Source: JAAYKM01 sp964408155 (GTDB lineage Bacteria; Desulfobacterota; Syntrophia; Syntrophales; JAAYKM01). From it: a stretch of DNA of 14,795 nt. The position numbers and the translations under genes are program-made. Shown here in pieces: positions 1-6,501 of the stretch. The notes below the pieces were generated by a model, which worked only from the letters and a program-made list of their open reading frames with translations, searched no databases and was not told the origin of the DNA. The DNA is taken from positions 1 through 14,795 of the forward strand of contig CAYOYJ010000052.1 in NCBI GenBank assembly GCA_964408155.1, in the 5' to 3' direction. How positions within the stretch are numbered: position 1 is the stretch's first letter; the number at the start of each line of letters is the position of its first letter.

Positions 1-1502
1 TTGCGATCGATTCCGGAATACCAGGAGATATCAAAAGATCTTTCCCGGCAAAAGGTCTGCAGGGCGGCAATTGCCTTGTCCGTAAACCCTTTCCGAGAAA
101 CCAGAATCCGGGCGCCTGATTCCGACCGGTAAACCAGCACGTGTTTTCCCGGATCGTCCACCCCGTTTCGATGTAGGCTCTGATCGACCGTAGCCAAGAG
201 CTTCTCGGCAAAGACGGGAAAACCGGCTGTCGCCACCGGCAGCGACAGGACACCGTCATCCCTGAGGGCGGTAAAATAACGGGAAATCGCCTCAATCGTC
301 ACGGCGTAACGATTGGCTTCCCCTTCCGCGAGGAAGGAGGACCCCATATCGATCAGATCGAACGCCCGCGGTTCGAGAACGCCCAGGGGGGCATTGCAGG
401 ACAGGGTAATTCCCCTCATGCCATCAATGTCCTGCCGAACCAGTTCGTAAATCGTTCGGGTGGGCTCCACAGCACGGATGGTCCGCTTTTCATCCCAGAT
501 TTCATGAATCTTGAACCCGCCGTCCGTACCAATGAGCAGGAACGTTCCCACCGGCTTCAGCAAATAAGGAAAGGCGTCGAGGCTGGCGGCAAAATACGAC
601 CTGTCCCGGTTCCCTTCCCTGTAGAGGCCAAGGATGCGGTCGCCGTCACGGTAGAGTCCCCGAGCAACCGGCTTCTGGGCGACCTGGGGAAAGCCGTATT
701 GCTGCGACAGATCAATGTTCCGCCGTTCCGTGAAATTGTCAAGGATGTGGTAATAACCGCCGGGACCGGGCCTCTCATCCAAAATGCGGTTGCCTTCCAC
801 CCGCATCGCCGACAAGACCGCTTTGTAGCCCGGAATATGGGCGGGGTTCCCGTCCAAAATCCGCCACATCCCAAAGCCGGTGATAAAAAAAAGAAGGGCC
901 AGTCCCGTCAGGAACATGGCATAACGCAGAACGAAAAGCCGGGCCAGCGCCGCCAAGGCCAGGACCGGCAGGAGCGCCGCCAGAAGCAGGAACGGATGGA
1001 TGAAGGACTGGCAAACGAAAACCAGGAGCCACCCCGCAGCCGCCCCGAAGAGGTTACAGGCCGAGGCCTTAGCGATCTCCCCGGACAGGTCAAGGAAGCT
1101 GAGACCGATAAACAGTCCTGCCAGGAAAAAAAGGGGCAGCAGGGCAAGGCAATAACAAAGGAGGTTCAACACCTGTCCCGGCCAGAGACACCCCTGCATC
1201 AGCAGCGGGTTGAATCGGTTCAGAGAAATCACTTGAAACGCAAGGGCTGAAACAAAAAGAAGCACGAAGGGAAGCCAGAAGAGAATCGACGCACGACGAC
1301 GCACGAAAAAATCGGGGAAAAGGGCCAGACACACCCCGCTGATGGCAACCCCGGAAAAGGCGACCGCGATGACGGCGATCCCGTATTCCGACCAGGCGGC
1401 CAAGGCGAAAAAACGGGCCAGACATATCACCAGGCCCAGTGTGTAGGCGGACATAAAAAACAGGGCCAGGTAGCAGGGTATTTTTATGAGCAGGTTTTTC
1501 AT
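1..1502 (-). CDS. Integral-membrane spermidine synthase-like protein (3' end beyond window)
   Basis: Translating the minus strand from ATG 1502 gives 500 codons with no stop up to the window edge, so the C-terminus is missing. Residues 1 to about 206 hold roughly seven hydrophobic segments (near 6-26, 35-59, 73-93, 108-133, 140-160, 164-184, 187-206). The soluble part that follows looks like a spermidine/spermine synthase Rossmann fold: LLIGTDGGF near 321-329 matches the glycine-rich SAM-binding loop, AVEP near 344 the acidic ribose-binding strand, and FDLIDMGSS near 381-389 the post-strand-4 segment. The Asp-x-x-Asp-Pro signature of true aminopropyltransferases is not visible there, so polyamine synthesis is doubtful. 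Membrane-anchored relatives of this type are common in environmental bacteria, with unknown substrate. The start is chosen because it precedes the first membrane helix; its ribosome site is weak. It is transcribed away from parA. Confident of the reading frame and fold, not of the function. Confidence 0.8.
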   Translation of the reverse strand, partial: MKNLLIKIPCYLALFFMSAYTLGLVICLARFFALAAWSEYGIAVIAVAFSGVAISGVCLALFPDFFVRRRASILFWLPFVLLFVSALAFQVISLNRFNPLLMQGCLWPGQVLNLLCYCLALLPLFFLAGLFIGLSFLDLSGEIAKASACNLFGAAAGWLLVFVCQSFIHPFLLLAALLPVLALAALARLFVLRYAMFLTGLALLFFITGFGMWRILDGNPAHIPGYKAVLSAMRVEGNRILDERPGPGGYYHILDNFTERRNIDLSQQYGFPQVAQKPVARGLYRDGDRILGLYREGNRDRSYFAASLDAFPYLLKPVGTFLLIGTDGGFKIHEIWDEKRTIRAVEPTRTIYELVRQDIDGMRGITLSCNAPLGVLEPRAFDLIDMGSSFLAEGEANRYAVTIEAISRYFTALRDDGVLSLPVATAGFPVFAEKLLATVDQSLHRNGVDDPGKHVLVYRSESGARILVSRKGFTDKAIAALQTFCRERSFDISWYSGIDR

Positions 1503-1975
1503 GACATCGCAGACAGTCCCGTCAATATTCCTTGAGGATTAGGAGGATGAACCGTGATTCTTCTCCTCGCCCATATCGAATATCGCCTCACTTGTCAAAC
1601 ATTTGCAGAATGCCCGGCCATTGGCATAAAAAGTTCAAACATTTTTATCCCCATGCCGGCTTCGATTCTTCTGGAGCGGGATATCATGGAAAGGGTTATC
1701 AGAGGGAGTGTGGTCATTCCCGAAAAAAACAAAACGGGATAGGAAAAAGACCACAGCCACGAGTTATCCACAGCCGGAGGCCCTGCATCAGGCCCTTCGG
1801 TAAGGCGGGGTGGAAATTGTCCGAATGTGCGTTGTCGTCAAGTTTGAGGACACATTTTTTCGCCCATTTATCAGCGCCTTAGCCGGGGGTATTTTCGGCT
1901 TAAAAAAAGCCTTGATTTGTGTTATGGGTTCCCCACACGAACGCTGAACCGGAAGATAAAAAACCCAAACACATC
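1503..1975. other. Divergent intergenic region upstream of parA
   Basis: This 473-base gap lies between the starts of the divergent membrane-protein gene and parA, so it should hold promoters for both. I could not pick convincing -35/-10 pairs. It contains one perfect DnaA box (1764-1772), a near-match TTATCCCCA (1645-1653), and a 10-base direct repeat TCAAACATTT at 1595-1604 and 1635-1644, 40 bases apart. A ribosome-site-like AGGAGG (1541-1546) precedes a GTG at 1554 that opens a 62-codon frame ending at 1742. Its product shows no recognisable family and I do not call it a gene. A second, longer frame at 1532-1882 is rich in His, Arg and Ser and looks like noise. No tRNA or strong terminator was seen. 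Confidence 0.6.
1764..1772 (+). promoter_or_regulatory. DnaA box, perfect TTATCCACA
   Basis: The nine bases match the strongest known DnaA-binding consensus exactly. The box stands alone in a fairly GC-rich context, with no adjacent A/T-rich melting tract. It may therefore be a regulatory or accessory site rather than the unwinding site. It lies about 200 bases upstream of parA, so DnaA could influence parAB transcription (inference). Confidence 0.6.
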
Positions 1976-2746
1976 ATGCGTAAAATCATCTGCATCGCGA
2001 ATCAAAAGGGAGGCGTCGGCAAAACGACCACGGCGGTCAATTTGGCCGCCTGCTTGGCCGTGGCCGAAAAAAAAACACTTCTGATCGATTGCGATTCCCA
2101 GGGGAACGCGACGAGCGGGATGGGAATAGATAAGCGGCAGATCGCCGACAAAAATCTCTATCATGCCCTGATCGGCAAGATACCTCTGCGGGAAGCGGTG
2201 ACGCCCACTCAGATTCCGCACCTCGATCTGATTCCGTCTAACCAGGACCTGATCGGAATCGAGGTGGAGTTTATCCGCCTGCCGGAGCGGGAAAAACGGC
2301 TCCGCACGTTTCTGCGGCAGATGGACGTCTCCTATGACTACGTCATTTTAGACTGTCCGCCTTCGTTGGGTTTTCTGACCATCAACGCTTTGACGGCCTC
2401 GGACTCCCTGATGGTACTGCTACAGTGTGAATATTTCGCAATGGAAGGACTCGGCCAGTTGATGAACACCCTGAAACTTGTGCAGAACCGGTTGAATCCG
2501 TCATTGACCCTGGGGGGGATTCTCCTGACCATGTTCGACTCGAGAAACACGCTCTCACACCGGGTCAGCGAGGATATTCGCAAGCATTTCGGGAGTCGTG
2601 TTTTCCAGACGGTGATTCCCCGGAATGTTCGGCTGTCCGAAAGTCCCAGCCATGGTCTGCCTATCATTCTATACGACATCCGATCCCGGGGCGCCATGTC
2701 CTATATGGAACTGACTCGGGAATTTATGAACTGCGGGAGAATATAA
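1976..2746 (+). CDS. parA: Chromosome-partitioning ATPase ParA (Soj)
   Basis: A 256-residue deviant-Walker ATPase that with ParB moves and orients newly replicated origins. The N-terminus carries the signature KGGVGKTT (residues 11-18) with both lysines of the deviant Walker A motif. The LLIDCDSQGNAT segment (A' motif) follows, and then DYVILDCPPSLG (Walker B region). Length and absence of an N-terminal helix-turn-helix fit chromosomal Soj-type ParA rather than long plasmid ParA. ATG 1976 is chosen because it places the first strand directly before the P-loop as in the family. An upstream GTG at 1919 would add 19 non-family residues. The chosen start lacks a well-spaced Shine-Dalgarno: the nearest GGAAG is about 20 bases upstream. 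The stop codon abuts the parB start, so the two are almost certainly co-transcribed and translationally coupled. Confidence 0.95.
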   Translation: MRKIICIANQKGGVGKTTTAVNLAACLAVAEKKTLLIDCDSQGNATSGMGIDKRQIADKNLYHALIGKIPLREAVTPTQIPHLDLIPSNQDLIGIEVEFIRLPEREKRLRTFLRQMDVSYDYVILDCPPSLGFLTINALTASDSLMVLLQCEYFAMEGLGQLMNTLKLVQNRLNPSLTLGGILLTMFDSRNTLSHRVSEDIRKHFGSRVFQTVIPRNVRLSESPSHGLPIILYDIRSRGAMSYMELTREFMNCGRI

Positions 2747-3604
2747 ATGCCACCGAAACAATCCTTAGGACGGGGATTGGAAGCCATGTTCCCCGACCTC
2801 ATGACGGATATGGAAGACCGGCCTCGCCTTATCACCTGCGGCATCGAAGAGATCCGGCCGAACCGTTACCAGCCGCGCAAGGATTTCCGAGACCGTGAAC
2901 AAAAAGAACTCGTCGCTTCCATCCGGAAGAGCGGTATCATTCAGCCCATCGTTGTCCGAAAAGACGATACCGGCTACGAGATCATCGCTGGGGAAAGACG
3001 CTGGCGGGCCGCCCAAGTGGCGGGACTGGATCGCGTTCCTATTGTCATCCGCATCGCCAGTGACGTCGAAGCCGCCGAATTATCCCTGATAGAAAACCTT
3101 CAGCGGGAAGGCCTGAACCCTCTGGAAGAGGCCAATGCTTACCGGACCTTGATTGAGACCTTCGGTCAGACCCACGAGAGTATCGCCGCTAAAATCGGAA
3201 AAGATCGTTCCACCGTAGCCAACTCGATCCGCCTGTTGAAACTTCCGGGGAAAATACAGGAAGCCTTGGTAGAAAAAAAGATCACGGCAGGACACGCCCG
3301 GGCGATTCTTGCCTGCGAAGCGACAGAACAACAAACGGCCGTATTTCAAACGATTATCAAAAAAGATTTGACCGTCAGGGAAACAGAAAAACTTATTCAG
3401 ACGCTCAGGACATTTAAAGCGGAAAAAAAGACGCACAAACGGGAACACTATCTGGAAGATCTGGAAAAAAAGTTGTCTCAATTGTTGATGACGCGGGTGC
3501 AGATTAAAAAGAAAAGTAAAAAAGGTTCCATCGAAATCAACTTTTCTTCCACAGAGGAACTGGGACGGCTGGTCGAACTTCTATTTAAAGTGAATCCGGA
3601 TTAA
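2747..3604 (+). CDS. parB: Chromosome-partitioning protein ParB (Spo0J), CTP switch and parS binder
   Basis: A 285-residue ParB. Family members bind parS sites, load as CTP-dependent sliding clamps and stimulate ParA. Visible in order: the conserved N-terminal GRGLEAMF (residues 8-15), the ParB/Srx-like CTP-binding domain from about 28 to 102 with the GERRWRAA box (82-89), the ENLQREGLNPLEEA motif (116-129), a helix-turn-helix around 141-162 (HESIAAKIGKDRSTVANSI), and a C-terminal dimerisation segment ending in LVELLFKVN. Its ATG follows the parA stop with no gap, and a GGGAGA ribosome site lies inside the parA end (2735-2740). No canonical parS 16-mer was recognised in this window, so its binding sites probably lie outside or diverge. 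Length and domain set are complete. Confidence 0.95.
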   Translation: MPPKQSLGRGLEAMFPDLMTDMEDRPRLITCGIEEIRPNRYQPRKDFRDREQKELVASIRKSGIIQPIVVRKDDTGYEIIAGERRWRAAQVAGLDRVPIVIRIASDVEAAELSLIENLQREGLNPLEEANAYRTLIETFGQTHESIAAKIGKDRSTVANSIRLLKLPGKIQEALVEKKITAGHARAILACEATEQQTAVFQTIIKKDLTVRETEKLIQTLRTFKAEKKTHKREHYLEDLEKKLSQLLMTRVQIKKKSKKGSIEINFSSTEELGRLVELLFKVNPD

Positions 3605-3644
3605 TTCCGCAGCTGATTTCTTTCACATCCTTTAATTTTACATA

Positions 3645-3653
3645 TGCTAATAT
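3645..3653 (+). promoter_or_regulatory. Possible extended -10 element of the dnaA promoter
   Basis: The bases TGCTAATAT fit an extended -10 pattern (TG, one base, then a hexamer with four of six matches to TATAAT). They lie in an A/T-rich stretch about 70 bases before the dnaA start. No good -35 hexamer is seen at 17 bases, which extended -10 promoters can tolerate. If real, transcription would begin near 3660 and the DnaA boxes at 3681-3712 would sit in the leader, placed for autorepression (inference). Confidence 0.3.
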
Positions 3654-3680
3654 CGCCAAAAAGAGGAAAAATAAACAGAG

Positions 3681-3712
3681 CTATCCACACGTGTGGATAA
3701 TCATGTGGATGA
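3681..3712. promoter_or_regulatory. Palindromic cluster of three DnaA boxes upstream of dnaA
   Basis: Three DnaA-box-like 9-mers lie within 32 bases: CTATCCACA on the plus strand (3681-3689, one mismatch), TTATCCACA on the minus strand (3692-3700, perfect), and TCATCCACA on the minus strand (3704-3712, one mismatch). The first two face each other and form an exact 18-base palindrome at 3682-3699. The cluster ends 12 bases before the dnaA start. Such clusters serve as initiator-binding sites of the origin, as DnaA autoregulatory sites, or both. The sequence alone does not separate these roles. Confidence 0.8.
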
Positions 3713-3724
3713 GGATTTATAACC

Positions 3725-5086
3725 ATGCAGATTTTATGGGAAAATACACAAAAATTGATCCAGGAAAAGATCACCAAACAGAATTATGAAACCTGGATTA
3801 AGCCGATTCGTATCCTCTCTGTTGAGGACCATCAAGTCTGTTTGGCTGTTCCAAATCGTTTTTTTAAAGACTGGCTCGTAGAAAATTACCATCACACAAT
3901 CCAGGAATGTCTTTTTAACACTATTGGCTATCATACAAATATTGTTTTTATCATTTCGCAGAGCGAAACGAAGGAGGAATCGGCCCCTAACAGCAACGGT
4001 CAAGCGAACCACGCGACGGTACTCTCCGTCCCGTTTAAAACGTCCAAAATACAGTATCACCACACCTTGAATACCAATTATAGTTTTGACCGTTTTGTCA
4101 TCGGTTCCTCCAATCAATTCGCCCATGCAGCGTCGATTGCCGTGGCGGAGCATCCGGCTAAGAACTACAATCCTTTTTTTATCTACGGTGGTGTTGGTCT
4201 GGGGAAGACCCATCTATTAAACGCCATCGGTCTTCTGACCTATACCCTCTATCCGGAAATGAATGTCTTATACGTATCGGCAGAGGAATTTATTAATGAA
4301 CTGATCAGTTCAATCCGTCATGACAAGATGCCCAAATTTCGGGAAAAGTTTCGTAATATCGATTGTTTATTAATCGATGATATTCAGTTTATCGCGGGGA
4401 AAGACCGCACTCAAGAAGAATTTTTCCATACCTTCAATACCCTTCATGATTCAGGAAAACAGATCGTCATGACCAGTGACAATTTCCCGAAAGACATTCC
4501 CAACTTGGAAGGACGTCTGCGGTCACGTTTCGAATGGGGTTTGATAGCAGACATTCAACCTCCTGAAATAGAAACAAAAATCGCTATTCTGGAGAAGAAG
4601 GCTCAGGAAAATTATATCGATCTACCCCACGATGCAGCCTCCTACATTGCTTCCAATGCGGAATCCAACATCCGGGAGCTGGAGGGATTTTTGACTCAGA
4701 CCGTCGCCTATGCATCGCTGACAAAACGTAAAATAGACCTTGATCTGGTCCGTCAGGTCTTAGCGAGAATCCTGAAAACCAATGAAAAGGTGAACATCAC
4801 CATTGACGATGTCATGAAGGCCATTTCCGATCGCTACGGCATAAAACTTTCCGATCTAAAATCTCCAAAGAAAAACAAGAATTTGGCCTCGGCTCGTCAG
4901 ATAGTGATGTACCTGTCGCGAAAATTGACCAACGCGTCCTTTCCGGACATTGGGGAAAAACTCGGTGGACGAGATCATTCCACAGTTATTTATGCGGATA
5001 ATAAAATAAAGAAACTGATCGAAACGGACCAAGACTTAAAGAAGGTCCTTCAGGAACTGGAAGATGGACTTCTCCAGCGTCGCTAA
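3725..5086 (+). CDS. dnaA: Chromosomal replication initiator DnaA
   Basis: A 453-residue initiator ATPase of normal length. Domain I (about 1-78) has the expected W-containing helices (YETWIKPI, FFKDWLVENYH) that contact helicase and regulators. A short polar linker rich in Glu, Asn and Ser (about 79-105) is domain II. The AAA+ domain III carries Walker A GGVGLGKT (155-162), Walker B LLIDDIQF (215-222) and the box VII arginines in RLRSRFEWG (R264, R268). Domain IV ends with the DNA-binding signature GGRDHSTVIYA (414-424), nearly identical to the family consensus, so box recognition should be standard. ATG 3725 is preceded by a GAGGAT ribosome site about 8 bases away. The gene lies between two groups of DnaA boxes, suggesting autoregulation and a two-part origin around it. 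Confidence 0.97.
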   Translation: MQILWENTQKLIQEKITKQNYETWIKPIRILSVEDHQVCLAVPNRFFKDWLVENYHHTIQECLFNTIGYHTNIVFIISQSETKEESAPNSNGQANHATVLSVPFKTSKIQYHHTLNTNYSFDRFVIGSSNQFAHAASIAVAEHPAKNYNPFFIYGGVGLGKTHLLNAIGLLTYTLYPEMNVLYVSAEEFINELISSIRHDKMPKFREKFRNIDCLLIDDIQFIAGKDRTQEEFFHTFNTLHDSGKQIVMTSDNFPKDIPNLEGRLRSRFEWGLIADIQPPEIETKIAILEKKAQENYIDLPHDAASYIASNAESNIRELEGFLTQTVAYASLTKRKIDLDLVRQVLARILKTNEKVNITIDDVMKAISDRYGIKLSDLKSPKKNKNLASARQIVMYLSRKLTNASFPDIGEKLGGRDHSTVIYADNKIKKLIETDQDLKKVLQELEDGLLQRR

Positions 5087-5253
5087 CTTTAAATTAAAGG
5101 TTTTATCAACAGGGAAAAAATAACAGAAGAGATGAATTAAACAAAGGATTATATCGATCGTGCCGTTTATTCACAGGTTCTTTTACTATGACTAATTTTT
5201 AAATATTAGAAAAAAAATCAAATAACCAATAAACCGAAAGGACGCAGACAAAG
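5087..5253. other. Candidate oriC unwinding region between dnaA and dnaN
   Basis: This 167-base A/T-rich gap contains a DnaA box TTATTCACA (5167-5175, exact to TTATNCACA) and a weaker TTATCAACA (5103-5111). Directly after the strong box come a 4-base spacer GGTT (5176-5179) and the triplets CTT, TTA, CTA, TGA, CTA (5180-5194), then a nearly pure A/T tract to about 5237. The order box, short G-containing spacer, CTA-like triplets (3'-GAT on the other strand) and A/T tract matches the basal unwinding module with DnaA-trios known from Bacillus subtilis. The dnaN ribosome site AAAGGA (5237-5242) lies at the right end. A dnaN promoter may also be hidden here but was not resolved. Assignment as the melting site is inference. 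Confidence 0.6.
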
Positions 5254-6375
5254 ATGGATTTTACGATTAAACGAGATGTTTTTTGGGAAGGCATGCAAAA
5301 AACACTGGGGATTGTCGATAAGAAAACAACCCTTCCCATATTAAACAACATTCTCCTGGAAGCGGAAGGAAACTGGGTGCGTATAGTAGCCACCGATCGA
5401 GAGATCAGTCTTATTGCCCGCTATGAAGCTGAAGTGACCGAAGCCGGAAAAATCACCCTGTCGGCTAAAAAACTATATGAAATAATTAGAGAAATTCATG
5501 GTGAGTCCATCCACGTCGAAACAGATACCCGCAATATTGTGATGCTGACTTGTCAAAAGGCGATTTACCGGATCATGGGTATTTCGGCTGATGAATATCC
5601 TGCGGTCGTAGCCGAAGAAAATATTCCCCTGTTTCCTGTTTCGGGTACCCTCATCAAAGAAATGGTGCGCAAGGTTTTTTTTGCCATGTCGACCGATGAA
5701 CTGAGAAGAAACTTAAACGGTATCTTCTTACAGACCGAGAAAAAGTCGGAGGGCTTTACCATCAAAATGGTGGCGACGGACGGGCATCGTCTGTCCTTGA
5801 CACACAAAAAGCTGGAAGTGACGGACTTTCTCGATATTCCCATGGGGATCATTCTACCCCGGAAGGGAGTCGGTGAAATCCGAAAAGTTGTGGAGGACGA
5901 TCCTGATCATGTATCGATTGGGTTAATGGGGCAAATGTTTATTGTTCAGACGGGGAATGTGCTGCTGAAAGTAAGTCTGATTAATGCGGAGTATCCGGAT
6001 TACAAAAGGGTGGTTCCCACAGAAAAGGGAACGGTGCTGTTTTTACCGAAAGAAGGCTTTCTCCATGCCTTGCGTAGAATGTGGGTGGTGGTGTCGGCTG
6101 AAGAATTTAGAACCGTTCTACTTTCCATTGCCGATAATCGGATGGTTCTGCAATCCCAAAATGCCGATGTGGGTGAAGCCAGGGAGGATATCGACGTTTC
6201 CTATGACGGAGAAAAACTGGAAGTAGGATATAACGCAGACTATCTGATTGACGCCATCGAAGTGATTGATGAGGAGACCGTTGCGTTCGAATTGGGAGCG
6301 GGAAGAAAACCCGGTATCGTTCGTTCCGCCGGTCATGACGAGTATCTCTGTGTCGTCATGCCCTTGATGATTTAA
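5254..6375 (+). CDS. dnaN: DNA polymerase III beta sliding clamp
   Basis: A 373-residue beta clamp, the usual family length. Two copies form the ring that tethers replicative polymerase and other partners to DNA. The N-terminal domain shows the family pattern (MDFTIKRDVFWEG, then TLPILNNILLEA and VATDREISL near residues 26-52). The middle domain has VATDGHRLSLT (near 173-183), and the C-terminus ends in VVMPLMI, equivalent to the VMPM-type tail lining the partner-binding cleft. No truncation or frameshift is seen. ATG 5254 has AAAGGA 11 bases upstream. It follows dnaA after the presumed unwinding region, the common dnaA-dnaN order, but recF does not follow it here. Confidence 0.96.
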   Translation: MDFTIKRDVFWEGMQKTLGIVDKKTTLPILNNILLEAEGNWVRIVATDREISLIARYEAEVTEAGKITLSAKKLYEIIREIHGESIHVETDTRNIVMLTCQKAIYRIMGISADEYPAVVAEENIPLFPVSGTLIKEMVRKVFFAMSTDELRRNLNGIFLQTEKKSEGFTIKMVATDGHRLSLTHKKLEVTDFLDIPMGIILPRKGVGEIRKVVEDDPDHVSIGLMGQMFIVQTGNVLLKVSLINAEYPDYKRVVPTEKGTVLFLPKEGFLHALRRMWVVVSAEEFRTVLLSIADNRMVLQSQNADVGEAREDIDVSYDGEKLEVGYNADYLIDAIEVIDEETVAFELGAGRKPGIVRSAGHDEYLCVVMPLMI

Positions 6376-6501
6376 GCTGTGGATAGAAAGAGGATAAATA
6401 GGGAATAAATAGAGAAATATTTAATTAAATAACGTGCTTATATTAATTTCTATTAAAAAATAAGTTGTTTATAAAGAAGTAGAAAAAGAGGTTGATAATC
6501 G
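6376..6501. other. A/T-rich dnaN-gyrB spacer with a DnaA-box-like site
   Basis: This 126-base spacer replaces the position where recF often lies. Immediately after the dnaN stop is TGTGGATAG (6378-6386), the reverse of CTATCCACA, a DnaA box with one mismatch. From about 6395 to 6480 the sequence is almost entirely A and T. A TATAAA (6470-6475) could be a -10 element for gyrB, but no good -35 partner was found. A GAGG (6488-6491) serves as the gyrB ribosome site. No open frame or RNA gene is apparent. Confidence 0.5.

Noticed and set aside
541..555. GGAACGTTCC palindrome as a parS candidate
   Set aside because: Lacks the central CACGTG and flanks of parS, and lies in the coding frame of the membrane protein.
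504..1250. Plus-strand frame of 248 codons opposite the membrane protein
   Set aside because: Highly Gln/Arg/Lys-rich product typical of the antisense of a hydrophobic gene; the minus-strand frame shows membrane helices and a SAM-binding motif.
1532..1882. Open frame of 116 codons in the parA upstream region
   Set aside because: Composition is dominated by His, Arg, Ser and Pro, no family resemblance, no ribosome site at its start; it reads like non-coding DNA and overlaps DnaA-box sequence.
1880..1916. Hairpin-like AGCCG/CGGCT followed by A-run before parA
   Set aside because: Five-base stem with an eleven-base loop and no T-run; too weak to call a terminator or riboswitch.
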